Shown here: in pieces, positions 1 through 11,815 of the stretch | Position numbering within the stretch: the stretch's first letter is position 1 | How the letters are laid out: each line of letters starts with the position of its first letter | Assembly (NCBI GenBank): GCA_023333625.1 | Contig: CM041638.1 | Location: 24,521,129 to 24,585,128, forward strand | DNA: 64,000 bases | Source: Bothriochloa decipiens | Lineage: Eukaryota > Streptophyta > Magnoliopsida > Poales > Poaceae | Direction: 5' to 3' | The notes under the pieces: model-generated | Told to the model about the DNA's origin: nothing | The model's input: the letters and a program-made list of their open reading frames with translations, nothing else | Database searches by the model: none | Translations under genes and position numbers: made by a program

Positions 1-368
1 AAAAAAAAACAACTAATCTGCTACACTTTTTTCCTGCTGCTCGGTGGATCAGTGGGTCAAAGGGATCTCATCGATCGGCGTGTTTTACATATTGTACGTG
101 TTTCTGACAAGACTCCTCAATCCAACATGTGCTGTGCATCGCACTCATCGCCCAAATCACTGGTGAAGTGTTTATGCACAAATACATTATTAGAAGATGG
201 CCGACGCAAAAATTGCTAAGTGCGTCTTTAGTCCGCCTCTACTGAAATTGCTGGGTAGATCTTTAGCCCATCTCGAACGATCTACTAGCTTCTTGCCCCC
301 GTCTACCGAACAATCTAGCTTGTTTGCTGACTTCTACCGAACAATCTAGCTCCTTGTTAGTATGTGAG
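1..368. other. Intergenic, no gene seen
   Basis: The stretch is AT-rich and has no convincing reading frame or RNA gene. Imperfect repeats of a 'gtctaccgaacaatctagct' type phrase occur near 300-350. Nothing further can be supported. Confidence 0.5.
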
Positions 369-385
369 CAGTGGCGGATCCAGAA
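369..385 (+). repeat. hAT-type transposon terminus (left end)
   Basis: The sequence starts CAGTGGCGGATCCAG, which matches the terminal inverted repeats of hAT elements of the TTF-type/ZMYM1-like class common in grasses. An inverted counterpart with 13 of 15 matches ends at 11299. The 8-bp flanks (tatgtgag on the left, gcgttgaa after 11299) do not match, so the two ends may belong to different insertions. Confidence 0.45.
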
Positions 386-2160
386 ACGGATCAAGAGGAG
401 GGCTAAATAATACTATAAAGTTAAAAAATTTATTTAACAAGGTATAAGGCTAAAAATTATACTAATTATATATACTAATTATATGTACTAATTATAGATA
501 AAAAACATAAAATATACTAAATATATACTAATAATATACAAATAATATAAAAATTTATTAATTATGTACTAAAAATAGATAAAAAAGAACATTTGTTCCA
601 TGCATCTTTGTCCACACTGAAATTATTAAAATTACTAGGTACATCGTTAGCCTCTCTACTGAAATTGCTAGACAGATCTTTAACTCACCTCTACCAAACA
701 GTCCAACTCCTAAATAGTATATGACGTAATTAGTGTTAACACCATCCTAAAACTAGTATACTTGGAGAGTTGGAGAACTCGTATGCGGCCATTGGTAGCA
801 ACAGTAACAATATTCACCGTCATTATGTTGGTGCCATATCGTCCTCTTTGCTGCATCAAGAGCCCCTTGCTCGTGCGTCTTAGGTAATAGCTTCATAAGT
901 TGTTGTTTTTTTCCAAACATTCCCTTTTTTTAAAGTTTCATAGGTGAAGTTTATTTTTTATACTCTCACAAAGAAATGGAGAAAATATAAAGCTGAGAAA
1001 GTAGCTTTCGCAAAGAAATAGAGAAAAGTTAAGCTAGAAATAAAGTTTTTTCATCATCTGCCTCTTCTAAATGAATGAAAAGACATGTGAAGTCGTGTTT
1101 AAAAAAATATAGAGTTTTTCACATCTTTTCTTCCTCATTTCCTCTTTCTACCAGGAAACTTTTCACAAGTTTCTCCCTCATCACATGCATCCTCTCTCAG
1201 CCATGGAACTGTTGAAGTTGCTCCTAAAACTTTTTTTTAAAAAAAAAGATATTTAACTAGTGAAGGGATACAAAACAAGACCTTACTCTATCCAAAAAAA
1301 TCGCTCAAAAAAAGAAAATTCGATGTAAGAACAAAATCTCGCATGGACTAGAATGTACCAAGACGATATTTCTATCTTTTAAGAAAAAGAAATATACGAA
1401 GACATACAGACTACACAATCTGATACTGATATAGTCGCATTTTTTGTCTATATGATAGGTAAAAGGAATAAGCCTATATAACCCTTTGAAGATAGACTAC
1501 ATCACCCCTGAACTATCTAAAATAGGTCGAACAATCTCCTAGTGGTTTTGCTATAATATTGGTGGTTTTGCTTTTTTTTTTATGTTCACTAAAATTATAA
1601 AAAATCATAAAAAATCATAAAAAAATTATAAAATAGAAAATCCAATTTTATTGGACTTGGCATGATTAGATCTACATAGTGAACACATAATATGATATGC
1701 TTCAAAATAATGTTTATTCTAATTAATTACGTAAAAACATAGATCTAATCTATAAAGAAAACACTAAAGCATATTATATTATATATTTACTGTACAAATT
1801 TAATTATGTGGAGTCGAATAAAACTGAAAATTTTTATGACTTTTATTTAGTTTACTGTGATTTTCAAATATTCAAAAAATAAATAGAATATTCAAAAAAT
1901 AAATAGAAAAGACAAAACCACCGCTCATGGGGTTATCCAAAACTATACGGTTTTAATAGTTTATAAGGGATAGAAAATTCGATTTCACAGTTTAGGCGTA
2001 AAGTAGGGATAGTTTAAGGGTCACGTAGACTTTTTCCCGTAGACTTTTTGCATAGCTAAAATATCTTCATGACTATAAAGCTTTTCATAATTTTCTCTCT
2101 CACATCCTCTCTCAGCATTTCCCATCTCGGTCATGACGCTTTTCGCAATTTTGTCCCTCA
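386..2160. other. AT-rich intergenic, no gene seen
   Basis: The stretch is very AT-rich. Positions 456-560 hold a degenerate 'tactaattatat' simple repeat. No reading frame looks coding. The phrase 'catcctctctcag' recurs at about 1188 and 2103, which suggests an old duplicated or mobile segment. Confidence 0.45.
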
Positions 2161-2168
2161 CATCCCTC

Positions 2169-2340
2169 TCTCATCTATAAGATTGTTGGTAAAACAGTTC
2201 TACCAAATAATTTTTTAAAATAGCTCTAACTCAGCTATAAGATTGTTCCAAACAATTTTTCAAAATAGCTCTGCCTCAGCTATAAGATTGTTGGTAAAAC
2301 TGTTTTACCAAACAATTTTTCAAAATAGCCCTGACTCATG
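2169..2340 (+). repeat. Short tandem repeat, about three ~60-bp units
   Basis: Three copies of a unit reading roughly 'ctataagattgttggtaaaac...accaaacaattttt' follow each other, the middle one shorter. Each long unit has an inner inverted repeat (ggtaaaac / gttttacc), so it may derive from a small hairpin-forming element. The short frame across it (2243-2482) is just the repeat read through and is not a gene. Confidence 0.6.
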
Positions 2341-2816
2341 GAGAAAGTTGCTCGTAAGACTATTTTCCATGAAAACATCGTTGACTAGTAAAGCTCGTAC
2401 CAGAGGGGACGTACCTTACTCTGTAAAAAAAAAACTCAGCTCAATGAAAAACCTTCAATGTTACAAGATTTCAGTTTTTTAAGAATAAATCATGCATGAA
2501 AGTTCTAAGATTGTTTATTTTGTAAGAACAAATCTTGCATTAATAAGAATATACTATACAGACCACAATCTATAGCCTCATCTATTGTCTTTACAATAGC
2601 TAAAGCATTTTCATATTAGATCACATACTATACTAAAGTGGAGAAAGTATTTCAATTTTCCCATAAATGTTAACAAGTAACATAACACAAATCTGTTTTA
2701 TTCCAACTGTAAATTGAACACATCCAACTGCAACATTGTGTGATCCATCCAAGCTAAAATCCATACCATGCGTCACACACCTGCAAACTAGAAAAGTTGC
2801 ACAGGCCGCCAAACCA

Positions 2817-3332
2817 TTATGGACTAGCAACATCGATGTCCCGGGGCAGGGGCCGCCGGTGCCCCACGAACGCAGCGGTGCTTCCTTCCACGCCATGCGG
2901 CTTCAACCCGTGGTCCAGCGGCTGCACCACCATCCCTGTCACCCCGCCGCCGCCTTCGCGTTGCCATTGCCAGACGTACCTGACGGCCCACGTGAGCGCC
3001 GAGACGGACGCGACGCCGAGCGCGCCCGACGCGAGGAGCCCCGACGCGAGGAGCACTGTGGCCAGCGCGAAAGGTACGAGCACCGGGCTGACGATCACGA
3101 GGAGCGGTGTGACGAGCGTGAGACCGGTCAGGGTCGCCGCCAGCGCGAGCCCCGAGGCGCCCAGCAGCGCGGCACCCAGCGGGACGAGGAGAGCGGCCGT
3201 GGCCGTGCCCGGGCTGGCTCGGAGCGCCGACTTGGCGTCCAGGCCCCGCATGCGGCGCAGCGGGTCCTGTCGCAGCCCGTATGGGCGAGGCTCCTGGTGG
3301 CCGTGCGTACTCCGCACTGGCGTCATGGCCAT
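2817..3332 (-). CDS. Oleosin (oil-body structural protein)
   Basis: Oleosins coat the phospholipid monolayer of seed and pollen oil bodies. This single-exon frame encodes 171 residues. Residues 1-41 form a polar N-terminus, about 42-117 a long uninterrupted hydrophobic segment rich in Leu, Ala and Val, and 118-171 a polar C-terminus. The hydrophobic segment contains the family signature, the proline knot: Pro76, five residues, Ser82-Pro83, three residues, Pro87. Length fits small plant oleosins (about 140-190 residues). The start at 3332 is the first ATG of the frame, with a second ATG two codons on. Other frames across this GC-rich block lack the motif. High GC against AT-rich surroundings is normal for grass single-exon genes. 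I am confident of the family but not of the isoform. Confidence 0.93.
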   Translation of the reverse strand: MAMTPVRSTHGHQEPRPYGLRQDPLRRMRGLDAKSALRASPGTATAALLVPLGAALLGASGLALAATLTGLTLVTPLLVIVSPVLVPFALATVLLASGLLASGALGVASVSALTWAVRYVWQWQREGGGGVTGMVVQPLDHGLKPHGVEGSTAAFVGHRRPLPRDIDVASP

Positions 3333-3545
3333 GGCAGCTTAGCAAGGGCCGTGGCGGTCACGAGGACGAAGAGGCTTGTCACTTTGTAGCCGGGAGCTGG
3401 ATGCTTGGATCAGTGTGACGCGACGCGTGGGGTGGGTGCGTGCAGAGGCACCTGACACGTGCACGCGTGGTGAGCCTGATCCTGGGGTGTCACCGCTCAT
3501 GACTGCTTTCGTCGGCTTGCTGCTTTATCAGCAGCTGTACACGTA
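3333..3545 (-). promoter_or_regulatory. Oleosin upstream region with a G-box/ABRE
   Basis: About 122 bases upstream of the oleosin ATG the minus strand reads GCACGTGTC (3454-3462). This combines a CACGTG G-box with the ABA-response core ACGTGTC. Such motifs are typical of seed-maturation promoters driven by bZIP/ABI5-type factors. I could not identify a convincing TATA box, so the transcription start is not placed. Confidence 0.5.
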
Positions 3546-3957
3546 CCATAAAATGAAAAAAAAAAAGACTGATTGCCTTGAAGTTCAGTGTTGCACCTTG
3601 CAATCAGCTGAATGAAGGTTGCATAAGTTAAAAGCACAGGATGCGTATGTCAAGGTTTCACCGAAGATGGTATAATTAGCTTGTGTCGTGCAGTAACGAT
3701 TCAACAGTGTTGCATCAGTTACAGACAAAACGGAGTCACAAGAATCACTGTGGAGTCTGTCAGTGCAAAGCAAGCGATTTTAACGGTTTTACAAAGATGA
3801 GAGGGTTAAATACCTGATTTTATATGTTGGAGATAAAATAGTCGAGTTGTAGTAAGTGAGGAGTTATATAGACATTTTTATATAACAAGACTAGACTGAT
3901 GTCTATTTATTTATAGTTTGATTTAAGACAACATGTTACTCGTAGGTAAAGGCAATA
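3546..3957. other. Intergenic, no gene seen
   Basis: No coding frame or repeat stands out apart from a run of A at 3556-3565. Short frames here have no recognisable product. Confidence 0.4.
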
Positions 3958-4268
3958 CTCCATCTATCCCTGAATACAGAGTAAATAGATTCCTAGCAAA
4001 AGAAAATGTCTTTAGATAAATCTATCTCTTGGAAACTCAACGATCCATTGGCCTATTTATTTTTCTCTCTTACTCTCACACACTCTCCCTTCTTCCTCTT
4101 TTCTAGTATCAAGGCTTAGTCTGTGCAATTGGATGGATGTAGTAAATTCTATGATTACTATACAACTCAAAAAAATGCGCAACAACCCTAGTTAATAGTT
4201 TTTTCTCTATCATACTAATCTATCTTAAATTAAGTTGGTAGAAATCTATTTACTTAGGAATAGATACT
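3958..4268. mobile_element. Degenerate Stowaway-like MITE (candidate)
   Basis: The left end reads CTCCATCTATCCCTG after a TA dinucleotide, close to the grass Stowaway end CTCCCTCCGTCCC. The right end at 4254-4268 (ttaggaatagata) is an imperfect inverted copy, about 10 of 13 bases. The interior also folds back, with 'gtaaatagattcc' against 'ctatttactt'. There is no coding capacity. The right boundary is approximate. Confidence 0.4.
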
Positions 4269-5072
4269 AAAAGGTAAGGTAAGGGATGTACAACTATATG
4301 TTTATAAAAAACGGAGAGGGCACTAATAATGTGCATACTATTTAGACACAATTGACAAATATGCACGTGAGGCATGTGTATAAAATATATATTTTAACAA
4401 TTAACATTACGCAATTCCTATACTACAGGTGCCTGAATTGGATCTTGATTCCAGGCGCCGCTCTGCATGCATGCGGTTCATGCGTAGTGCGCACGAGAAG
4501 GCCGGCCGGCCACACAAACGAGCTGGGCGCGGGAGAAGACCAGCGGAGCCACCGGCAGCTGCATGCGGATGAGGCGGTTGGGCCGCAGAAAGGTTAGCGC
4601 AGAGGAGGGCAGTGAGATCGGACCGAGATGATGATCTAACTGCTGTGACTCGTCGCCTGAGAAGATGAGAAAAAACTAGGCGCCTGTAAAATAGCAGTTC
4701 CCTAATTTATGCTAGAAAGACTAAATCATTAGCTATAATGAGATTTGGACTCCATGAATATATATTATTCTTTGTTTCTTAATGCATATATCAGTAAAGA
4801 CGACAATGAGATCAATAATGTCCAGGAGCTTAATTAGGATAAAAAATGGGTCTATATATATACATGTGCAAAGAACCCTAACCAATTAGCAATATTACTA
4901 AGATTGAATAAAAATAGAAAATAAAATACCTAACCTTCACCAAGTCACGCTCTATTATTTTGATGAAGAAGCGATCAATCAGAGAGTATCCGTATGCACA
5001 CAGGCGCGAGCAGCCAGTTGGTTGGATGTATAGCATTGTAGCCATATCATAGGCCCTGAGTTTGTCGTCATA
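4269..5072. other. Intergenic with a small GC-rich patch
   Basis: Positions 4425-4640 are GC-rich against an AT-rich background and include 'ggccggccggcc'. This could be a gene or captured-exon remnant, but no domain is visible in any frame. The rest shows no feature. Confidence 0.35.
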
Positions 5073-5404
5073 CTAGTATCAAAGCGCGCGGCTTCGCGCG
5101 CCCGTGAGCTTGCCAGTCGAAGGTAATTTGATATGGATACGGTAAGAACATACAAATTACTGCCAACTTTCCAAAAAACAATGCCCCGCAGGAAGGCAGT
5201 AAATAAGGCAAAGGCAATTCTGAGAAGGCCCGTGCAGTCACAAATCTAAAGACTAAAATGGTTTGAGAGATGGAGTATAAGATGGTCAAACAACAACAAT
5301 AATAACAACATAGTCTTTTGTCCCAAATAAATTAAGGTAGATTAGAGATAAAACCCAAAAGAGACATGGAAACAAAGAACACATAAATGGTACAAGAAAA
5401 AAGA

Positions 5405-7404
5405 TTATAGTTCAGGTATGTTAATTGCTAGTCTCCAAGCGCTTCTATCCATAGCTAAATCCTTAGTGATATTCCACTCCTTAAGGTCTTTCTTAACCGA
5501 CTCGTTCCAAGTCAGTTTAGGTCGACCTCTACCGCTCTTTACGTTATCGACCCGCTTTAGAACCCCACTACGCACCGGCATCTCAGGAGGCCTTCGTTGG
5601 ACATAGCCAAACCATCTCAACCGGTGTTGAATCAATTTTTCCTCAATTGGTGCCACCCCAACCCTATTTCGAATATCGTCGTTTCGGATTCTATCCCTCC
5701 TTGTGTGCCCACAACACTCAATTGCTACACTCAATTGCTGGATATGTCGCCTTTTTGTAGGCCAACATTCAGCACCGTATAACATCGCCGGACGAATCGC
5801 TGTCCTATAAAACTTACCTTTTAACTTCTGAGGCACCCTTCTGTCACAGAGGACGTCTGAAGCTTGACGCCATTTCAACCAACCAGCTGAAATTCTATAC
5901 CTAACATCTTCTTCAATGTCGCCATCCTTTTATAGCATTGATCCTAAATACCGAAAAGTATCCTTCTTGGCCACCACTTGTCCATCGAGGCTAACGTCTC
6001 CCTCCTCATTCCTAGTCGCGCTAAAATCGTACCTCATGTACTCGGTCTTAGTCCTACTAAGTCTAAACCTTTTCGACTCTAACGTGTGCCTCCATAGTTC
6101 TAACTTTCTATTAACCCCTGACCTAGTCTCATCCACTAACACCACATCATCAGCAAAGAGCATACACCAAGGGATATCACCTTGTATGTCCCTTGTGACC
6201 TCATCTATCACCAAAGCAAATAAATAAGGGCTCAATGCTGACCCTTGATGTAGTCCTATTTTAATTAAAAAGTCACTGGTGTCGCCATCACATGTTCAGA
6301 CACACGTCACCACATCCCTGTACATATCCTTGATGAGTGTGATGTACTTAGTTGGGACTTTATGCTTTTTCAAGGCCCACCATATGATATTTCTTGGTAC
6401 TTTATCATATGCCTTCTCAAGGTTAATAAAGACCATGTGCAAGTCCTTTTTCTGCTCCCTATATCTCTCCATCAACTGTCGTAATAAGAAAATTGCCTCC
6501 TTGACCGACCTACCAGGCATAAACCCAAATTGGTTTTGGGTCACACTTGTCACTCTTCTTAGGCGATGCTCGATAACCCTCTCCCAGAGCTTCATCGTAT
6601 GGCTCATCAACTTAATCCCACGGTAATTAGTACAACTTTGAACATCTCCCTTGTTCTTGAAGATCGGTACTAATATACTTCTCCTCCATTCTTCAGACAT
6701 CTTGTTTAAAATGAGGTTAAAAAACTTAGTTAACCATACTATCGCTCTGGCACCTAGGCATCTTCACACCTCAATGGGGATACCGTCAGGGCCCATCGCT
6801 TTACCTCCCTTCATCCTCTTCAAAACCTCCCCGATCTCTGTCTTCTGAAATCTCCTCACGAAACGTCTGTTGGTATCGTCAAATGAGTCATCCAACTCCA
6901 AGGTAGGACCCTCATTCTCCCCAAAAGCAACTTGTCAAAGTACTCTCTCCACCTGTCCTTGATCTCCTCATCCCTCACCAAAAGTCAATCCGTCCCATCC
7001 TTGATGCATTTGATTTAGTTGATGTCCCTCGTCTTCCTCTCACGGATCCTAGCCATCGTATAAATGTCCTTTCCTCCTTCCTTCGTGTCTAGCCGCTGAT
7101 AAAGCTCATCATACGCCTGACCTTTTTCTACACTCACCGCTCGTTTTGCAGCCCTCTTCGCTATTTTATAGCCCTCAATATTGGTTACACTCTTGTCATG
7201 ATAGAGGCGCTTGAACCACTCCTTCTTCTCCCTAATAGCCCTTTGCACCTCATCATTCCACCACCAGGCATCTTTCGCTTCCCGTTTGCCTCCCCTACTC
7301 ACTCCAAACACATCCGAAGCCACCTTCCGAACACATGTTGCCATCTTTAACCACATGTCATCTGCATCTTCTCCTTCTTCCCACGGCCCCTCATCTAGCA
7401 TCAT
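5405..7404 (-). pseudogene. LINE reverse transcriptase and C-terminal region, frameshifted
   Basis: Four consecutive fragments give the RT of the RTE LINE. The linker after the endonuclease is 7404-7015 and ends in a stop. The RT fingers and palm are 6700-6296, with VFINLEKAYDKVPR and NQFGFMPGRS. The catalytic FADD motif region is 6235-5930 (CMLFADDVVLVDE). The thumb and C-terminal part is 5878-5405, with MLYGAECWPTKRRHIQQL and RLRWFGYVQRR. At least three frameshifts or stops separate these pieces. The RT motif Asp pair is intact but the protein cannot be made. It is closely similar to the second LINE copy at 38145-40185. Confidence 0.92.
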
Positions 7405-7440
7405 CTCCTTAAATATTTGAGCTGCTTCCCCCCTAAACTT

Positions 7441-7818
7441 CTACCATTTTGTTCTCGCAATCTTGGCCCGATTGTCCTGGTGGACACGTACCCAACAGCG
7501 AAAATCCGCCACCACAAGCTTGTGTTGAGGGACAACACACTCCCCAGGTAACACCTTACAATCTAAGCAAGTACGTCTATCCTCCCTCCTTGCAAGGATA
7601 AAGTCGATCTGGTTTAGGTGTTGTCCGCTACGAAAGGTCACTAGATGGGATTCCCTCTTCTTAAAGATGGTGTTCGCTATCAACAAATCGTAGGCCAACG
7701 TGAAGTTCAAAACATCCTCTCCCTCTTGATTTCTACTACCATACCCGAAACCCCCATGCACCCGCTCGAAACCTATATTAGTCACACCCACATGGCCGTT
7801 GAAGTCTCCTCCTATGAA
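7441..7818 (-). pseudogene. LINE apurinic-type endonuclease, C-terminal fragment
   Basis: The frame keeps the LINE endonuclease core phrase GGDFNGHVG right at the truncation point (about 7795-7815). Further on come LVTFRSGQHLNQIDFIL and the downstream region of an exonuclease-endonuclease-phosphatase fold. In LINEs this domain nicks the target DNA. Residues upstream of GGDFNGHVG, including the first catalytic residues, were never copied into this insertion. The frame ends at 7441, where the next segment continues in a different frame. Confidence 0.85.
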
Positions 7819-7855
7819 GAGTATAAGATGGTATAAACATTAAAATATAGTAAGA

Positions 7856-9808
7856 TATAGAAACATGATAGAACCCCTGGTGCTAAGCTTTTTTCTCCCG
7901 CCGCTGATAATAATCCAAAGAAATATCTCCTTTGAGTAGCGCTGTAGCAAAGGAAACACTGATAATTTATCTCAGAAGCACACAGCAGTACCATCAGCCC
8001 CATAGTAAGCCACACAACCTGGACATCAGGAAACAAATATTATGAACTTAAGCAATGCAGAAGTAGTTAAGATAGATACTTTCATGCTATTGATGTTTCT
8101 CATGTAAGCTAGTGATCCGAGTTTTTTTTCTTCCCTGTGTCATAGAACACTTTTCAGACTTTATAATGCATTTTGTCTGCCGTCAGTAACTAACAGACTG
8201 AACTATAAACTATTGAGGCCACTATCATTAGTTAAATTTAAAACTAATAAATACTTTCATAAGAAATACCTGTAATTACTACAGGCAAAGCTATTTTCAG
8301 AATTCAGTCCACTTCGCTAAGGTTACCGAGTTACTTATCTATCACTACATGCACACTTTTTCTATATAACATGTTGTAGGAGTGTCAAATTTTGTAAACA
8401 AACTAATCCATGAGTTTTAGGATCTGTCAAAATCAAAGGCAATGGATTCTGATCTTCCTATTATTTAATAACCCAACAACTCAACTGAATACTACATGAA
8501 GTAAGCAAATTTAGAGCAACAACTAATGCTGTTGATGAATCAATCATCAGCTGCCTTCACCGTATCTAGCATATTTTCTTAGAAACTATGCTCAAAAAAC
8601 ATGTCCAGCTTGAGTGTAGTTTGCAAACATCATGTGAGGCAAAACGAAACACAGAGATACAGGATGCTACATGGTAGTATCAATTATCTAGAAGATAGAT
8701 CTTTTAGCATATACTGCCTCACAGTCGATGAAAATATAAATGGACATAGTGATGGCAGGGAGAACGGCCAGTGAACGGCCAGTATTATGAACAAAGTAAT
8801 TATATAAGCTAGCAAATAAGTTCAGCTAGGGAACCCATATTCATTTATGTTGTACACATTTTTAGGGAGCAGAAATAGCAAGCTGATTTGGAGAACCAAA
8901 GACACATGTACTGACGTAAATTGAAAGCAATAAAGAAAATTAACCTTTAGGCAGCAGAGTAGCAGCTGACATCTGTGATCAGTTAAATAATACCTCCAGC
9001 GGTATAGAGGAACCTAGAAAAGAGAATCAGGGAATCAGTAAACCTGTATACTATAAACACTTCAGCTATACTACCGAATTCAAGCCACATGTTCTGTAGT
9101 AGCTAACGATTTTTCAGAAATATTTGTTGCTCGCAACAGAACATTGATTTAATTATCGAGTAATAAAAACGCTATGCCTGACAACTGAAAACTAAGTAGA
9201 CATTGGTTCTGGCCTGCATGGAATGTCTAGCATGTGTGATGTAGTAAACTGGAAGGTAATGCATGAGAAAAGGAAAAGGCCTTAAATAGGACAACGATGT
9301 ATAGTAGGTCCATTAATGGCAGCATGTTCATTCAATATGTTTGAAATCCTATAGCTTACATTAACGCAAATTTGCAGCAAAGCAGTGAGGCAGTGAGCTA
9401 TATATATAAACAATAGTGCTGTTGTTGTACAACTATTTGTACATCGTATATGTCAACATTAAGTGGGTCGGCAGCGGCGAGGACCATGTACTGTATGATA
9501 CTTAAATAAGCATATTTGGACCAGTTCAAACTTCATAACATCTTCAATTAGAGGAACTGGAAACTGCGAAATTAAATAAGATAGGCAAGACAATTTGAAA
9601 TTATAAGCCTTTCTGATTCTAAATATGTTAATGCCATCTGAACACATGAAATCTTATTTGAACATAAGAAACAAAGAAAAGGATATATATATATGAGTAA
9701 GTAAGTAGGCAGCACTGAGATCTATTATGAAATAATCTAGTGAGGGCAGAGGAAGAGAATAACAGACCAAAAGGATGAACTGAAAAGTATAAATTGAGTT
9801 GGAAACAA
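7856..9808. other. Intergenic, no gene seen
   Basis: This AT-rich stretch has only short meaningless frames. A local tandem duplication 'gaacggccagt' occurs near 8761-8785. It may contain an intron or the decayed 5' part of the hAT transposase that starts to be recognisable at 9809, but I cannot show it. Confidence 0.4.
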
Positions 9809-11132
9809 GTGAGAGGCCAAGGTTATGATGGAGGAAGCAACATGAGAGGTGAGTTCAATGGACTAAGAGCTTTGATTATGAGAGAGAATAGCTCGGCATA
9901 TTATGTCCACTGCTTTGCTCACCAATTTTAGTTAGTCATAGTGGTAGTAGCTAAAAAGAATGATGACATTAGTGATTTCTTTGATATGATATCTCTTCTT
10001 CTTAATGTTGCTGGAGCTTCTTGTAAGAGAAAAGACATGATACGACAAAGTCAACAAGAGAGAGTGAAGAAAGCAATAGGTAATGGACAGATTTCTACCG
10101 GAACAGGATTGAACCAGGAACAATCTCTTCAAAGACCTGGCGACACTAGGTGGTGCTCTCATTATAAGACCCTTAAGAGTCTTAATAGCTTGTTCCCTTC
10201 TGTTATTGAAGTTCTGCAGTATGTTTAAAAAGATGGCCCAAATGATAAGAAGAAACGTCAAGCTCGTGGGCTACTAGATTATCTCAAGGATTTTGATTTT
10301 GTGTTTCATTTACACTTGATGTTGATGATCCTGGGACATGCAAATTCTCTATCACTTTGTTTGCAAAGGAAAGATCAGGATATATTGGAGGCCATGTCAG
10401 AGGTAATGTCAACCAAGCAAAAATTTCAGCAAATTAGAGATGATGGCTGGGAATCTTTATTGAAAAGCATATATTCTTTTTGTGAAGAACATGGTATTCC
10501 TAAGTTGGACATGGAAGAAGAGTATATTGATCGCCATAAACCAAGGAAAAAGACAAACTGAACCAATTACCAGATGGGACTGCTTGAACTCAGTTCTTGA
10601 CTTGCTACTTATCGAGTTCAATGATCGATTTGGTGAAACAAATTCTAATTTGCTTATTTACATGGCTGTTTTTAGTCCCAAAGATTCTTTTGTTAATTTC
10701 AAATTGGAGAGCTTGATAGAATTAGCTAAGTTGTATCCTGATGATTTCAATTCTGATGAGTTGAAGGATCTTGCTCATGATCTTTCCATTTACATGGACA
10801 ATATTCAAGCTGATGAAAGGTTTTCTAGATTGAGCACAATTACTGAATTTGCCAAGCTGATAGTGGATACAAAGAAGCATCTGGCTTTTCCTTTGGTCTA
10901 TCGGGTTCTAAAGCTAGTACTTGTTTTACCTGTAGCCACAACATCTGTAGAGAGGTGCTTCTCAGCAATGAAGACAGTGAAGACTTTATCGCCCAACCGT
11001 ATTGGCAACAGGTTTATGAATGACTGCATCATTTGCTTTGTTGAGCCTGTCTTTGTAGCAACAATCCCAGACAAAGTTATAATAGATTGCTTTCAAAAGA
11101 TGAAAAATCGCAACCGCAAAATGCTTTTATAA
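9809..11132 (+). pseudogene. hAT-family transposase-like protein (ZMYM1/DUF4371 type), broken
   Basis: The conceptual product covers the C-terminal half of a plant hAT-like protein of the TTF-type/ZMYM1-like group. The recognisable blocks are VRGQGYDGGSNMRGEFNG at the start, YYVHCFAHQ, the phrase DTRWCSHYKTLKSL, and the hAT dimerisation domain LPVATTSVERCFSAMK near 10930-10975. The frame is interrupted by a TAG near 9928, a TAA at about 10226 and a frameshift close to 10560. The last frame runs open for 216 codons to 11132. The N-terminal zinc finger and most of the catalytic region are not recognisable upstream. The family is clear, and the copy is not functional unless spliced around the breaks, for which I see no support. 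Confidence 0.85.
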
Positions 11133-11284
11133 GAGGTAAACATATGTTATGCCATATATACATTGATCTGTTACTTTGTTACTTTGATCTATTAAACCAT
11201 ATCGACTTTCTAGCGTATTGTTTGTTTACTATAAGCTGTGATTGTCGGTTCACAAATTCGTAGTGACACCATTGATCCAAAATC

Positions 11285-11299
11285 CTGGATCCGTCCCTG
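11285..11299 (-). repeat. hAT-type transposon terminus (right end)
   Basis: The sequence ends CTGGATCCGTCCCTG. Its reverse complement CAGGGACGGATCCAG matches the terminus at 369 at 13 of 15 bases. It lies about 170 bp after the transposase stop, as expected for the 3' end of this element. The bases after it (gcgttgaa) do not match the flank at 361-368. Confidence 0.55.
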
Positions 11300-11815
11300 G
11301 CGTTGAAAATATCACGACGCAACAAATCTCTTTAAATTTCACTCTGTGCATTTTTTTCCAGGCATATGATAAAGCAAAGGTCTAACTGGATGCACATTTT
11401 GTCACCCTTTTTTGTACGGTATACATACATTGCCCAATTAGTCAATTTTGTTGCATTATCACCTAGAATTTACGAATGTATTGGGAAATAGGTAGAACTG
11501 ATGAGAGGGTGCAAAAATACCAATGATCAAGAACCATGATCAATCTTCCTCTAAAATCATCAAATCCTCTAATGAAAACTGGCAGTAACATATTTTGTCA
11601 TGGAGAGGCCTGGGTTGGCAGCTATGACCTGAGAAAAGATAACCACATATCACCTGAGACCCTCAAGAAAAAAGGAAGGTGAACTAAGACCATTAGAAAT
11701 TGGCAAGGTAACCTCTAGTGCAGCTTATCAAGCTCTCCAGAGTATTAGCTCATATATATAATATATATATAAGAAGAATATACTCTATAATTAGCTATAG
11801 AATAACATGTTCTGT
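11300..11815. other. Intergenic, no gene seen
   Basis: AT-rich non-coding DNA with a TA-rich run at 11752-11772. No feature is supported. Confidence 0.4.

Larger units (their letters stand above)
5287..7818 (-). mobile_element. 5'-truncated RTE-type LINE with 14-bp TSD
   Basis: The minus strand carries an RTE-clade non-LTR retrotransposon. Its 3' end at 5287 has the typical (TTG)n-like tail. A perfect direct repeat GAGTATAAGATGGT lies at 5273-5286 and again at 7819-7832, so both insertion boundaries are fixed. The element starts inside the endonuclease domain, a usual outcome of incomplete target-primed reverse transcription. It is inserted in the Helitron described above. All its frames are broken, so it is dead. 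Confidence 0.93.
5073..7855 (-). mobile_element. Small non-autonomous Helitron, split by a LINE
   Basis: Read on the minus strand, the element begins A|TCTTACTATATTTTAATG at 7855. It ends with a GC-rich hairpin (GCGCGCG-AAGC-CGCGCGC, about 5084-5101), then TTTGATA, then CTAG at 5076-5073, followed by T. A 5' TC, a 3' hairpin about ten bases before CTRR, and insertion between A and T are the defining Helitron features. No RepHel protein is present. Without the LINE inserted at 5287-7818 the element is about 240 bp. The boundaries rest on the termini alone, since Helitrons make no target duplication. Confidence 0.72.

Noticed and set aside
2736..3389. Long plus-strand frames opposite the oleosin (217 and 181 codons) and the minus-strand frame 2824-3345.
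   Set aside because: They are GC-rich shadow frames. Only 2817-3332 shows a family signature (proline knot and hydrophobic core).
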